The translations under genes were made by a program, and so were the position numbers. Positions 8,580-16,757 of a DNA stretch of 33,828 nt are shown here, piece after piece; the first letter of the stretch is position 1; every line of letters begins with the position of its first letter. Source of the stretch: Gemmatimonadota bacterium (GTDB lineage Bacteria > Gemmatimonadota > Gemmatimonadetes > Gemmatimonadales > GWC2-71-9). Below the pieces are notes generated by a model, which saw only the letters and a list, made by a program, of their open reading frames with translations, was not told the DNA's origin and did no database searches. Where the stretch lies: contig JAEUJI010000356.1 of NCBI GenBank assembly GCA_016794805.1, positions 1 through 33,828 of the forward strand, read 5' to 3'.

Positions 8580-10305
8580 GTTTCCCCGGTTCCCCTTTCT
8601 CGGGCTGCTCTGCTGCTGGGCGGTCCCGGCGATGGCGCAGGACCCGCTTTCCCGTGCCTTCGATCTGGAGCGTCGCGGGAGCTACGCCCAGGCGGCGGAG
8701 ATCTATCGGGGGGTGCTGCGGGACAAGCCCGGCGAAGTCACTGCCCTCCTGGGGCTGGAACGGGCGCTCACGCCGCTCAATCGGCTGGTGGAGGTGCTCC
8801 CCGCGCTGCAGGCCGCCATCCGTGCCACGCCGGGTGCCATTCCGGTCTACGGGGTGGGGCTCCGGGTGTACGCCGCCGCCAACCTGATGGACAGCCTGCC
8901 CGGACTGGTGGACGCCTGGGCCCGGGCCGCCCCGGGGGACGAGACGCCGTATCGCGAATGGGCCAGCGCGGCGCTGCAGCGGCGGGATCGCCCGACGGCG
9001 CGGCGGGCGTTTCAGCTGGCGCGGGAGCGGCTCAACCGGCCGGACGCCCTCGCGGCGGAGATGGCGCAGCTCGCTGCCGCGGAGGAGGACTGGCCGGTCG
9101 CTACCCGCGAATGGCTGCGTGCGGTGCGGCAGCTGCCCGGGTATCGGTCGTCCGCCACGGCCACGCTGGGCCAGGCGCCCGCCCGGGCGCGCCCCGAGAT
9201 CCTCGCTGCTCTGGAAAAGGAAAGCGGCCCGGAGGCGGCCCGCCTGTCGGTGGACCTCCGTACCCGATGGGGCGATCCGCTCGGCGCCTTCGACGCCCTG
9301 ACCCGCCTGCTTACGGGGCCCGCGCCGCAGCAGATCGACCTGCTGCAGGGGTTCCTGGAGCAGGCCCGCATCGAATCCACGACGCCCTACCTGCAGGCGC
9401 AGGCGCGGGCGCTCGAGGCCCTGGCCGAGCGCTGGATCAACGCCCCGCAGCGGGCGCGCTACCGGCTGGACGCGGCGCGGGCCTACGCGGACGCCGGGGA
9501 GCGGCCCGCGGCCCGGCGGATGCTGACCCTGATCGCCAACGACTCGACCAGCGGCCCGGCGGTGGCCGCCGGGGCGACCGGCACCCTGATCGACCTGCTG
9601 GTGAAGGAAGGGAAGGTGGAGGAAGCGGGCCGCCAGCTGGACCGGTACCGCGGCGCGCTGCTCGTGGATGAGTACCTGCGGCTCCGCCGGGCCGTGGCTG
9701 CGCGCTGGGCCCAGGGTGGAGACCTTGCGCGGGCGGAGGAGATGCTGGCCGCGGACAGCAGCGTGGAGGCGCTGGCCCTCACCGGCCGGTTCCGGCTCTA
9801 CGCCGGGGACCTGAAGGCGGCCTCGGAGCAATGGAAGACGGCGGGCGCTTTCGCCGGCACTCGCGAGGAGTCCACCGAGCGCGCCCAGCTGCTGGCCCTG
9901 ATCCAGCCGATACAGGAGGACACACTCCCCGCGCTGGGCGAGGCGCTGCGGCTGCTGGATGCCGGGGACAGCCTCAAGGCCGCCGCAGCGTTCGAGCGGG
10001 TGGGCGTGGGCCTCCCTCCGGACGGCGGCCGCGCCGACCTGCTGCTCTTTGCGGGCCGGATCTACGCCGGCGCGGGCGTGGCGGCGGAAGCGGAACGGCT
10101 GTTCCGTGCGGCGGTGCAGCCGGATGCGCCAGGCACGGCGGCGGCGGCGCTGCTCGAGCTTGGCCGCCTGCTGGTGGCCACCGAACGTGGAGACCAGGCG
10201 GTGGCGGTGCTGGAACAGATGATCCTCGACTACCCGGGCAGCGCCCTGGTGCCCCAGGCACGGCGGCTGCTGGACCAGGCGCGCAACGCGGTGCCGCGGA
10301 CGTGA
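8563..10305 (+). CDS. Exported tetratricopeptide-repeat protein
   Basis: The 580-residue product has a signal peptide (residues 1-25, ending VPAMAQ) with an unusual RFPFPRFPF n-region that is encoded by a dispersed TTCCC repeat. The mature part is helical with TPR-like units, for example FDLERRGSYAQAAEIYRGVLRDKPGEVTALLGLERAL near the N-terminus and RIYAGAGVAAEAERLFRAAV near residue 500, closing with a tandem typical of outer-membrane assembly or tol-linked TPR proteins (QAVAVLEQMILDYPGSALVPQARRLL). It is likely a periplasmic protein-protein scaffold. Start and stop overlap neighbouring genes by four bases (ATGA, GTGA), so it should be made together with the DUF4175 and Tat-exported proteins. 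Specific partners are not visible. Confidence 0.85.
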   Translation: MSSRFPFPRFPFLGLLCCWAVPAMAQDPLSRAFDLERRGSYAQAAEIYRGVLRDKPGEVTALLGLERALTPLNRLVEVLPALQAAIRATPGAIPVYGVGLRVYAAANLMDSLPGLVDAWARAAPGDETPYREWASAALQRRDRPTARRAFQLARERLNRPDALAAEMAQLAAAEEDWPVATREWLRAVRQLPGYRSSATATLGQAPARARPEILAALEKESGPEAARLSVDLRTRWGDPLGAFDALTRLLTGPAPQQIDLLQGFLEQARIESTTPYLQAQARALEALAERWINAPQRARYRLDAARAYADAGERPAARRMLTLIANDSTSGPAVAAGATGTLIDLLVKEGKVEEAGRQLDRYRGALLVDEYLRLRRAVAARWAQGGDLARAEEMLAADSSVEALALTGRFRLYAGDLKAASEQWKTAGAFAGTREESTERAQLLALIQPIQEDTLPALGEALRLLDAGDSLKAAAAFERVGVGLPPDGGRADLLLFAGRIYAGAGVAAEAERLFRAAVQPDAPGTAAAALLELGRLLVATERGDQAVAVLEQMILDYPGSALVPQARRLLDQARNAVPRT

Positions 10306-11606
10306 GGCGACGGGACTTTCTTCATGTGGCTGGCGCCGGCCTCGGCCTGGGGCTCCTCGGTCCACGCGGCCTGTTGTCCGCCGGCCCGTCGGTCCACCGG
10401 GCCGCGCCGTACCTCCTGATCCCGATGGACGACAGCCAGGCCGATCACCTGAAGGCGTACGGCCTCACCTTCCGGGTGCTGGAGCGCGGCGGGCGCGCCG
10501 AGTGGTTCCTCAACTTCCGGGGCGGGGCGTTCCTGGTGCCGGGCGACGGCGCCACCACGCGGGACGCGGCCCTCGCCGGCGTGACCAGCGAGCCGGTGAG
10601 CGAGGGCCAGGTCACCGACATCAAGGCCCAGATCCAGCAGCAGAACATGGACGCCGTCCCGCTGGAGAAGCCGCCCAAGATCGCGGTGTACGCGCCGCCC
10701 AATGCCTCGCCCTGGGATGACGCCGTCACCATGGTGCTCAACTACGCCGGGATCAACTTCGAAAAGATCTGGGACGAGGAGGTCGTGGGGAAGGGACTGA
10801 CCAAGTACGACTGGCTGCACCTGCACCACGAGGACTTCACCGGGCAGTATTCCAAGTTCTACCTGAACTACTCCGGCGCCCCGTGGCTGGTGGACATGGT
10901 GCAGCGGAATACCGCCATGGCCCGGCAGCTCGGCTTCCCCAACGTGCCGGCGCAGAAACGCGCGGTGGCGGAGGAGATCCGCGGCTTCGTGAACCGCGGC
11001 GGGTTCCTGTTTGCCATGTGCACCGCGACGGAAACCCTGGACCTGGCGCTCGCCAGCGGGCGGGCGGACATCGCCGCGAGCTATGCCGATGGCTCCCCGA
11101 TGGACCCCGATGCCACCCGCAAGATGGACTGGAGCCAGGCGCTGGCGTTCCAGGGGGCCCAGCTGGAGCTCTCGCCCAACATCCCCAGCTTCTCGGACAT
11201 CGACGGCCACCAGGTGAACAGCCTCGACCGGCGCCAGCCGCTCGGGGCCTTCAAGCTGTTCAACTTCAGCGCCAAGATCGACCCCGTGCCGGCCATGCTG
11301 GTGCAGTGCCACCGGGACGTCATCCCCGACTTCTACGGGCTCACTACCTCGTTCACCAAGTCCACGCTCAAGCCATCCGCCACGATCCTGGCGGATGAGC
11401 CGGGCGCGCCGTGGGCCAAGTACATCCACGGGGAGCTGGGCCAGGGGACCTGGACCTTCTACGGGGGGCATGATCCCGAGGACCCCCAGCACCAGATCGG
11501 CGATCCGCCGACCGACCTCTCGCTGCACCCGCATTCACCGGGCTACCGGCTGATCCTCAACAACGTCCTCTTTCCCGCGGCCAAGAAGCGCGAGCTCAAG
11601 ACCTGA
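10302..11606 (+). CDS. Tat-exported protein with glutamine-amidotransferase-like elbow (often labelled asparagine synthetase B)
   Basis: The start is a GTG (10302) overlapping the TPR stop; it gives MRRRDFLHVAGAGLG, a twin-arginine signal (R-R-x-F-L), and 434 residues. The mature part begins APYLLIPMDDSQADHLKAYG. I recall close relatives in Bacteroidota databases under the name asparagine synthetase B, but no AsnB glutaminase N-terminal Cys or ATP-pyrophosphatase motif is present, so the label looks wrong. Notable are WDDAVTMVLNYAGI (about 138-151), the very conserved-looking YDWLHLHHEDFTGQY (169-183), NRGGFLFAMCTATET (231-245), resembling a nucleophile elbow with C240, and FYGGHDPEDPQHQIGDPPTD (387-405). 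A Cys/His/acid hydrolase related to class I amidotransferases is a plausible reading but unproven. Probably periplasmic and folded before export. Confidence 0.8.
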   Translation: MRRRDFLHVAGAGLGLGLLGPRGLLSAGPSVHRAAPYLLIPMDDSQADHLKAYGLTFRVLERGGRAEWFLNFRGGAFLVPGDGATTRDAALAGVTSEPVSEGQVTDIKAQIQQQNMDAVPLEKPPKIAVYAPPNASPWDDAVTMVLNYAGINFEKIWDEEVVGKGLTKYDWLHLHHEDFTGQYSKFYLNYSGAPWLVDMVQRNTAMARQLGFPNVPAQKRAVAEEIRGFVNRGGFLFAMCTATETLDLALASGRADIAASYADGSPMDPDATRKMDWSQALAFQGAQLELSPNIPSFSDIDGHQVNSLDRRQPLGAFKLFNFSAKIDPVPAMLVQCHRDVIPDFYGLTTSFTKSTLKPSATILADEPGAPWAKYIHGELGQGTWTFYGGHDPEDPQHQIGDPPTDLSLHPHSPGYRLILNNVLFPAAKKRELKT

Positions 11607-11631
11607 CGCACCCTCCCGCTATCTTTCCGGC

Positions 11632-14136
11632 ATGAGCCGTATCCCCCCCGACGTCCAGTCGTTCCTCGCCTCCGAGATCGCCGCCGCCCGCGGGCGGGAG
11701 GTCTCCTTTGTGGCCACCGTGGATGCCCGTGGCGCCATCACCGCCGCGCGCACCGTGGCGCGGGGCACGGTGGACCGGGTGCTCGCCCTGCCGGGAGTGA
11801 CGGCGCGGGGGGAGATGCTGCTCCACAACCACCCGAGCGGGCTGCTGGAGCCGTCGATGGCCGACCTTTCGGTGGCCGCCCGGCTGCACGACGGCGGGGT
11901 GGGGTTCGGCATCATCACCAACGATGCCTCGGAGCTCTATGTCGTGGTCGAGGTGCCCCGGGACAAGGGCGCCGTCCGGCTCGATGCGCTGGATGTGGTG
12001 GCGCAGCTCGGCGAGGCCGGACCGGTGGCGCTGGCGCTCGGGTCGTACGAGGACCGGCCCAGCCAGCGGGACATGGCGGCCCACATCTCCGACGCCTACA
12101 ACGACGGTGGGGTGCTGCTTCTTGAGGCCGGCACCGGGGTGGGCAAGTCGTTCGCCTACCTGGTGCCGGCGCTGGCGTGGGCCAAGGCCAATGGCGAGCG
12201 CACGGTCATCAGCACCAACACCATCAACCTGCAGGAGCAGCTGGTGGGGAAGGACCTCCCGCTGCTGCGGGACGCCCTGCAGGACGAGCATCATGTGGCG
12301 AGCTTCGCGCTGCTCAAGGGGTGGCGCAACTACCTCTGCCTCTCCCGGCTGCACCAGGCGGTCGGCAGCCAGCGGTCGCTGCTGGAACCGGACAAGTATG
12401 ACGAGCTGACGGGGCTCTTCGAGTGGGCCGGCCGGACCCAGGACGGCACCCTGGCCGACCTGGCGGTGACCCCGTCAAGCGAGGTATGGGACGAGGTCAG
12501 CGCCGAGGCCGATCTCTGCCCCCGCCTGCAGTGTTCCCACTTCGATGCCTGCTTCCTGTTCCGCGCCCGGCGGCGGGCGGCGGAGGCGGACGTGGTCGTG
12601 GTGAACCACCACCTGCTCGCGGCGGACCTGGCGGTGCGCCGGGCCTCGGAGAACTGGCGCGAGGCCGCGGTGCTGCCGCCGTACGACCGGCTGATCCTGG
12701 ACGAGGCGCACCACCTCGAGGACGTGGCCGCCGGGCACCTGGGCGCCCAGGTGACCAGCCGCGGCATCCGCCGCCTGCTCGGCCGGTTCGAGCGGAACGG
12801 CAAGGGGCTGCTCCCGACCCTGGCCGCCGATCTCGTAGCACAGGGGGACCTGCTGTCCCGCGCCAGCCTCGACCTGCTGCGGGAGCGGCTGCTCCCGGCG
12901 GTGGCGGATGGCCGGCGCGCCGCGGACCAGCTGATCCTCAGGCTGCACGGGCGGCTGGAGCAGGAGGTGGGAGGCGTCCTCCGGCTGACCGACGACTTCC
13001 AGCAGGACGCCGTCTGGGCCGGGGGGCTGCAACGGGAGCTGGACGGGGCGCTGATCGCTTTCCGCGCCATCCGGGACTACGTGGAGACCATTGCCGACCG
13101 CATGGCTGGGGGGGAACCGCTCACCGAGCGGCGCACCCAGCTGCTGGGTGAGCTCCGTGGGGTGATGCGACGGCTGGAGTCGGTCTCGGACGGGCTCAAC
13201 CAGTCGTTGCGCCCCGCCGCGGGTGGCCCTCCCATCGTGCGGTGGCTGGAGCGGAGCGGGGCCAAGGGCCAGCAGGTCGCGCTGGCCGCGGTGCCGCTCG
13301 ACCTCGCCCCGATCCTGAGGGAGGCGATCTTCGACCGGGTGAAGACCGTCGCGCTCACCAGCGCCACCCTCGCCGCCGGCGGGGAGTTTGATTTCCTCGA
13401 GTCGCGCCTGGGGCTGTCCGTGGAACCGAACCCGGTGAGCGTCAAGACGATCCTGGCCAGCCCGTTCGACTACGCGGAGCAGTGCCTGTTCGGCATTCCC
13501 AACGACATCCCCGACCCGCGCGAGGATGAGGCGGGCCACGCCGCCGCCGTGGTGCAGGTGGTGCATGACCTGGCCTGGGCATCGGACGGGGGGATGTTCG
13601 TGCTGTTCACGAGCCATAACGCGCTGCGCCGGGCCGCCGCCGAGCTCCGGGCCGTCGCCGGCGAGCGGTGGCCGATTCTGGCGCAGGGCGAGGCCTCGCG
13701 GGACGTGCTGCTGCGCCGGTTCCGCGAGCTGGGCCGCGCCATCCTGCTGGGAACCGATTCGTTCTGGGAAGGGGTCGATGTGCCGGGGCGGGCGCTGCGG
13801 TCGCTGGTCCTCACGAAGTTACCTTTCAAGGTGCCCTCCGAGCCGCTCACCGCGGCCCGGCTGGAGCGCCTGGCGGAGCAGGGGGCGGACGGCTTCATGG
13901 GGTACCTGCTGCCGCACGCCGCGCTCAAGCTGAAGCAGGGCTTCGGCCGCCTCATCCGCACCCGGGCCGACGTGGGCGCCGTGGTGCTGCTGGACAAGCG
14001 GGTCGTCACCAAGCGGTACGGCCCGCTGGTGCTGAGCGGACTGCCGCGCGCCGACCGGGTCATCGGGCGCTGGGCCGATGTCCGCACCCGCATCGAAGAC
14101 TTTTTCGCCCGCCATGGCATAGGAGCCAGCGTATGA
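11632..14136 (+). CDS. JAMM (RadC-like) domain fused to DinG/XPD-type helicase
   Basis: The 834-residue protein combines two modules. Residues 20-110 resemble the RadC JAMM domain: E23, then H65-N-H67-P-S-G with S75 and D78, fitting H-x-H-x7-S-x2-D exactly, so the zinc site looks intact. Residues 130-834 are a superfamily 2 helicase of DinG/XPD type: Walker A GTGVGKS (167-173), four cysteines C236, C296, C301 and C307 placed as for the 4Fe-4S cluster, DEAH at 357-360, then LTSATLA, GTDSFWEGVDVPG and QGFGRLIRT. DinG helicases unwind 5' to 3' and resolve R-loops, G-quadruplexes or recombination intermediates. JAMM proteins are often metallopeptidases, while RadC function is unsettled. The fusion suggests a DNA-repair factor with built-in protein or unknown processing. 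An FAH-family gene follows with ATGA overlap. Confidence 0.9.
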   Translation: MSRIPPDVQSFLASEIAAARGREVSFVATVDARGAITAARTVARGTVDRVLALPGVTARGEMLLHNHPSGLLEPSMADLSVAARLHDGGVGFGIITNDASELYVVVEVPRDKGAVRLDALDVVAQLGEAGPVALALGSYEDRPSQRDMAAHISDAYNDGGVLLLEAGTGVGKSFAYLVPALAWAKANGERTVISTNTINLQEQLVGKDLPLLRDALQDEHHVASFALLKGWRNYLCLSRLHQAVGSQRSLLEPDKYDELTGLFEWAGRTQDGTLADLAVTPSSEVWDEVSAEADLCPRLQCSHFDACFLFRARRRAAEADVVVVNHHLLAADLAVRRASENWREAAVLPPYDRLILDEAHHLEDVAAGHLGAQVTSRGIRRLLGRFERNGKGLLPTLAADLVAQGDLLSRASLDLLRERLLPAVADGRRAADQLILRLHGRLEQEVGGVLRLTDDFQQDAVWAGGLQRELDGALIAFRAIRDYVETIADRMAGGEPLTERRTQLLGELRGVMRRLESVSDGLNQSLRPAAGGPPIVRWLERSGAKGQQVALAAVPLDLAPILREAIFDRVKTVALTSATLAAGGEFDFLESRLGLSVEPNPVSVKTILASPFDYAEQCLFGIPNDIPDPREDEAGHAAAVVQVVHDLAWASDGGMFVLFTSHNALRRAAAELRAVAGERWPILAQGEASRDVLLRRFRELGRAILLGTDSFWEGVDVPGRALRSLVLTKLPFKVPSEPLTAARLERLAEQGADGFMGYLLPHAALKLKQGFGRLIRTRADVGAVVLLDKRVVTKRYGPLVLSGLPRADRVIGRWADVRTRIEDFFARHGIGASV

Positions 14137-14744
14137 TCCCGGTGAAGCCGAGCAAGATCGTGTGCATCGGCCGCAACTACCTGGCGCACGCCCGGGAGCT
14201 GGGCAACGAGCTCCCGCCCGAGCCGCTCATCTTCCTCAAGCCCCCCTCGGCGCTGCTCGCGCCTGAGGGCACGATCCTCCTGCCGCCCCAGTCGCAGCAG
14301 GTGGAGTACGAGGGAGAGATCGGCGTGGTGGTGCTGGAGCGGCTCAGTCACGTCTCGGTCGAGGCGGCGGGCGAGGCCCGGCTTGGCTTCACCTGCGTCA
14401 ACGACGTGACCGCGCGGGACCTGCAGAAGAGCGACGGGCAGTGGAGCCGCGCGAAGGGATTCGACACCTTCTGTCCGGTGGGACCGCGGGTGGTCGAGGG
14501 GCTCGACTGGCGCACCCTGGAGGTGCGCACCCGGGTGAACGGGAGCGAGCGGCAGCACGGCCGCACCGCCGACATGGCCTACAGCATCCCGGTCATCCTC
14601 TCCTATATCAGCAGCGTGATGACGCTCGAGCCCGGGGACCTGATCCCCACGGGAACGCCGGCGGGGGTCGGGAGGCTGGCCTCGGGCGACACGATCGAGG
14701 TGGAGGTCAGCGGCGTGGGGATTCTCCGGAACTCGGTCCGATGA
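14133..14744 (+). CDS. Fumarylacetoacetate hydrolase (FAH) family protein
   Basis: The 203-residue protein consists of the FAH C-terminal catalytic domain alone, as in YcgM/FAHD1-type acylpyruvases and oxaloacetate decarboxylases. IVCIGRNYLAHARELGNELPPEPLIFLKPPSAL is the usual N-terminus. VEYEGEIGVVV supplies the E-x-E metal ligands, NDVTARDLQ the Asp ligand, and the segment GQWSRAKGFDTFCPVGPRVV plus GDLIPTGTPAGVG complete the active site. It needs a divalent metal and acts in the cytoplasm on a small diketo acid; the exact substrate cannot be read from sequence. The ATG at 14133 overlaps the helicase stop (ATGA) and GGAG lies upstream at 14122, which fixes the start. It overlaps the next aminotransferase gene by four bases. 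Confidence 0.92.
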   Translation: MIPVKPSKIVCIGRNYLAHARELGNELPPEPLIFLKPPSALLAPEGTILLPPQSQQVEYEGEIGVVVLERLSHVSVEAAGEARLGFTCVNDVTARDLQKSDGQWSRAKGFDTFCPVGPRVVEGLDWRTLEVRTRVNGSERQHGRTADMAYSIPVILSYISSVMTLEPGDLIPTGTPAGVGRLASGDTIEVEVSGVGILRNSVR

Positions 14745-15916
14745 AGTTCGCCAGCCGGCTCGACCGACTGCCGGGCTACCCGCTCGCGGAGCTTCCGGCG
14801 CGGAAGCGCGCCCTGATCGCCCAGGGGGTGGACGTGATCGACCTCGGCGCGGGGGACGCGGACTATCCCCCACCTGCGGAGGTCATTGCGGCGATGCGCC
14901 AGGCCACCGGCGAAACCGCCCTGAGCAAGTACGGCTTCCAGCAGGGGAACCCGGTCTTCCGGAAAGCTGCCTGCGACTGGATGATGCGCCGGTTCGGCGC
15001 CAGCTTCGATCCGCAGGCCGAGGTGCTGCCGCTGCTCGGCAGCAAGGAGGGGCTCTCCCACCTGCCGCTCGCCGTGCTCAATCCCGGCGACGTCGCCGTC
15101 GTTCCCGAGCCGGGGTACCAGGCGTACCTGGGCGGCACGGTGCTGAGCGGCGGGGAACCGTACGTCTATCCCCTCACACCGCGCACCCGGTACCTGGTGG
15201 AGCTGGAGGAGATCCCGGCCGCGGTGCTGCCGCGGGTGCGGCTGGTGTACCTCAACTATCCCAACAACCCGACCGCCGCCATCGCCCCGATGGAGTACCT
15301 GGAGCGGACGGTCGCCTTCTGCCGCCGCCACGGGATCCTGCTGGCGTACGACAATCCCTACTGCGACCTGACCTTCGACGGCTACCGGGCGCCGAGCATC
15401 TTTGAGGTCCCCGGCGCGCGGGAGGTCGCGATCGAGTACTTCTCGCTCAGCAAGAGCTTCTCGATGACCGGCTGGCGCCTGGGGTGGGCGGCGGGGGAGA
15501 AGCGCTTCATCACGGCGCTGACGCGGGTGAAGTCCTACGTGGACACCGGGCCGTGGCTGGCGGTGCAGCAGGCGGGGGCGTTCGCGCTCGACCATGCCGA
15601 GCGGCTGATCGCCCCCAACGTGGCGGAGTTGCAGGCGCGGCGGGATGCGGGGGTCGGCGCGCTGCGGGAGGCGGGGTTCGAGCTCGAGTCTCCGGTGGCC
15701 ACGATGTACCTCTGGGTCCCGCTGCCGGCCGGGGTACCTTCGGCCGAGTTTTCGCGCCGGGCGCTGGAGGAGGCGGGGGTGGTGACCCTCCCGGGGAGCG
15801 CGTTCGGCCCCGGCGGCGAAGGGTTCTTCCGGATTGCCCTGACGGTGGGGGGGGCGCGGCTGCGCGAGGGGATTCTCCGCCTGCGCGAGGTGCTGGCCCG
15901 TGCGGATGTGGCCTGA
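14741..15916 (+). CDS. PLP-dependent class I aminotransferase, LL-diaminopimelate aminotransferase type
   Basis: The 391-residue fold-type I aminotransferase shows DLGAGDADYPPPAEV (34-48), YGFQQGNPVFRKA, LLGSKEGLSHLPLAVLNPGD (98-117), NYPNNPT (172-178, N175), AYDNPYCDLTFDGY (D204) and SLSKSFSMTGWRLGWAAG with the Schiff-base lysine at K238 and carboxylate-binding R246. The GSKEG segment and overall pattern resemble the shorter DapL-type LL-diaminopimelate aminotransferases, which make LL-DAP for lysine and peptidoglycan; AlaC-type alanine aminotransferase is the main alternative. No other lysine-pathway gene is nearby, so the specificity is not settled and I give no symbol. Its start overlaps the FAH gene stop (ATGA), and its end overlaps the next gene. 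Confidence 0.85.
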   Translation: MKFASRLDRLPGYPLAELPARKRALIAQGVDVIDLGAGDADYPPPAEVIAAMRQATGETALSKYGFQQGNPVFRKAACDWMMRRFGASFDPQAEVLPLLGSKEGLSHLPLAVLNPGDVAVVPEPGYQAYLGGTVLSGGEPYVYPLTPRTRYLVELEEIPAAVLPRVRLVYLNYPNNPTAAIAPMEYLERTVAFCRRHGILLAYDNPYCDLTFDGYRAPSIFEVPGAREVAIEYFSLSKSFSMTGWRLGWAAGEKRFITALTRVKSYVDTGPWLAVQQAGAFALDHAERLIAPNVAELQARRDAGVGALREAGFELESPVATMYLWVPLPAGVPSAEFSRRALEEAGVVTLPGSAFGPGGEGFFRIALTVGGARLREGILRLREVLARADVA

Positions 15917-16745
15917 ACCGCCTGCGCAGCGGGGCCGGGCGCGCCGGCTCGCAGGCCTCGCGGTCAGCGCGGCGCTTCACAGCCTGTTGTTCTTCGTGGT
16001 GATCACGGGCCGGCTCCCCCAGCTGCCGGAGCGGCGCATCACCCTGATCCCGATCCCCGTCCCCCAGGACGAGCGGGCAGAAGAGATGCCGGTCTACCGT
16101 CCTGAGCGGCGCCAGCGGCCGGCGGGCCCGGTGCGCCAGTTGCCGTCCACGCCCCTCCTGGTGCCGACGGTCATCGATACCAGCCGGCCGCTTCCCCTGG
16201 TGGCGCAGCTCCCGGTTGACACCCTCCCCCCGGACCGGCGGGCGCGGGCCGGCCGGATCGGGCCCGCGCCGGGGGATGGCCGGCTCTGGGTGCGGGTCCT
16301 GCCGCTACCGCCCCGGGACCTCGCGGCCCGCCTGGCGCCGAGCCATATCGAGCTGGTGGACAGCGCCGTGACGGCGATCGTCCAGGGCTACCTGGATTCC
16401 ATCGCGCGGGAGCCCGGCGCAGACCGGGTGCAGCTGCCGGACTGGACCACCGAGATTGACGGGAAGAAATTCGGGCTGGACAGCCGCCACATCTACGTCG
16501 CGGGGCTGAAGATCCCCGCGGTGGTCCTGGCGCTCCTCCCGCTGCCCTCGGGAGGCAACCAGCTCAGCGCCCTGGACCACGATGGGCAGTGGATCGCGGA
16601 GGACCTGCGCCGGGCGGCGTCGCGGGCCGCCACGCTGGAGGATTTCAAGCGGGCGGTCCGGGAGTTGCGGCAGGAGAAGCAGCGACAGAAGGACCTCGAA
16701 CGGGCGCAGCGGGAGCGACCCGATTCCACACCCGCACAGGACTGA
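15900..16745 (+). CDS. Membrane-anchored protein with TonB-like N-terminus, C-terminal domain unknown
   Basis: The 281-residue protein has one N-terminal transmembrane helix (about residues 18-36, LAGLAVSAALHSLLFFVVI) preceded by arginines, so it should have an N-in orientation with the rest in the periplasm. S23 and H27 have the same spacing (S-x3-H) as the Ser/His pair that TonB uses to contact ExbB/ExbD. A proline-rich stretch (about 40-125) follows, also as in TonB, but the C-terminal region (SHIELVDSAVTAIVQGYLDSI, then a charged helix EKQRQKDLERAQRE) is not a recognisable TonB domain. GAGG nine bases before the GTG at 15900 favours that start; the ATG at 15906 is the alternative. It overlaps the aminotransferase gene by 11-17 bases. 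Confidence 0.72.
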   Translation: MRMWPEPPAQRGRARRLAGLAVSAALHSLLFFVVITGRLPQLPERRITLIPIPVPQDERAEEMPVYRPERRQRPAGPVRQLPSTPLLVPTVIDTSRPLPLVAQLPVDTLPPDRRARAGRIGPAPGDGRLWVRVLPLPPRDLAARLAPSHIELVDSAVTAIVQGYLDSIAREPGADRVQLPDWTTEIDGKKFGLDSRHIYVAGLKIPAVVLALLPLPSGGNQLSALDHDGQWIAEDLRRAASRAATLEDFKRAVRELRQEKQRQKDLERAQRERPDSTPAQD

Positions 16746-16757
16746 GGACAGGCCGGC

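Noticed and set aside
6343-10365. 1340-codon open frame on the minus strand
   Set aside because: It runs antisense through the DUF4175 and TPR genes, is Arg/Ser/Ala-rich without domains, and reflects high GC in third positions.
10302-11606. Asparagine synthetase function
   Set aside because: No N-terminal glutaminase Cys, no ATP-pyrophosphatase motif, and a Tat signal; the database name I recall is not supported by sequence.
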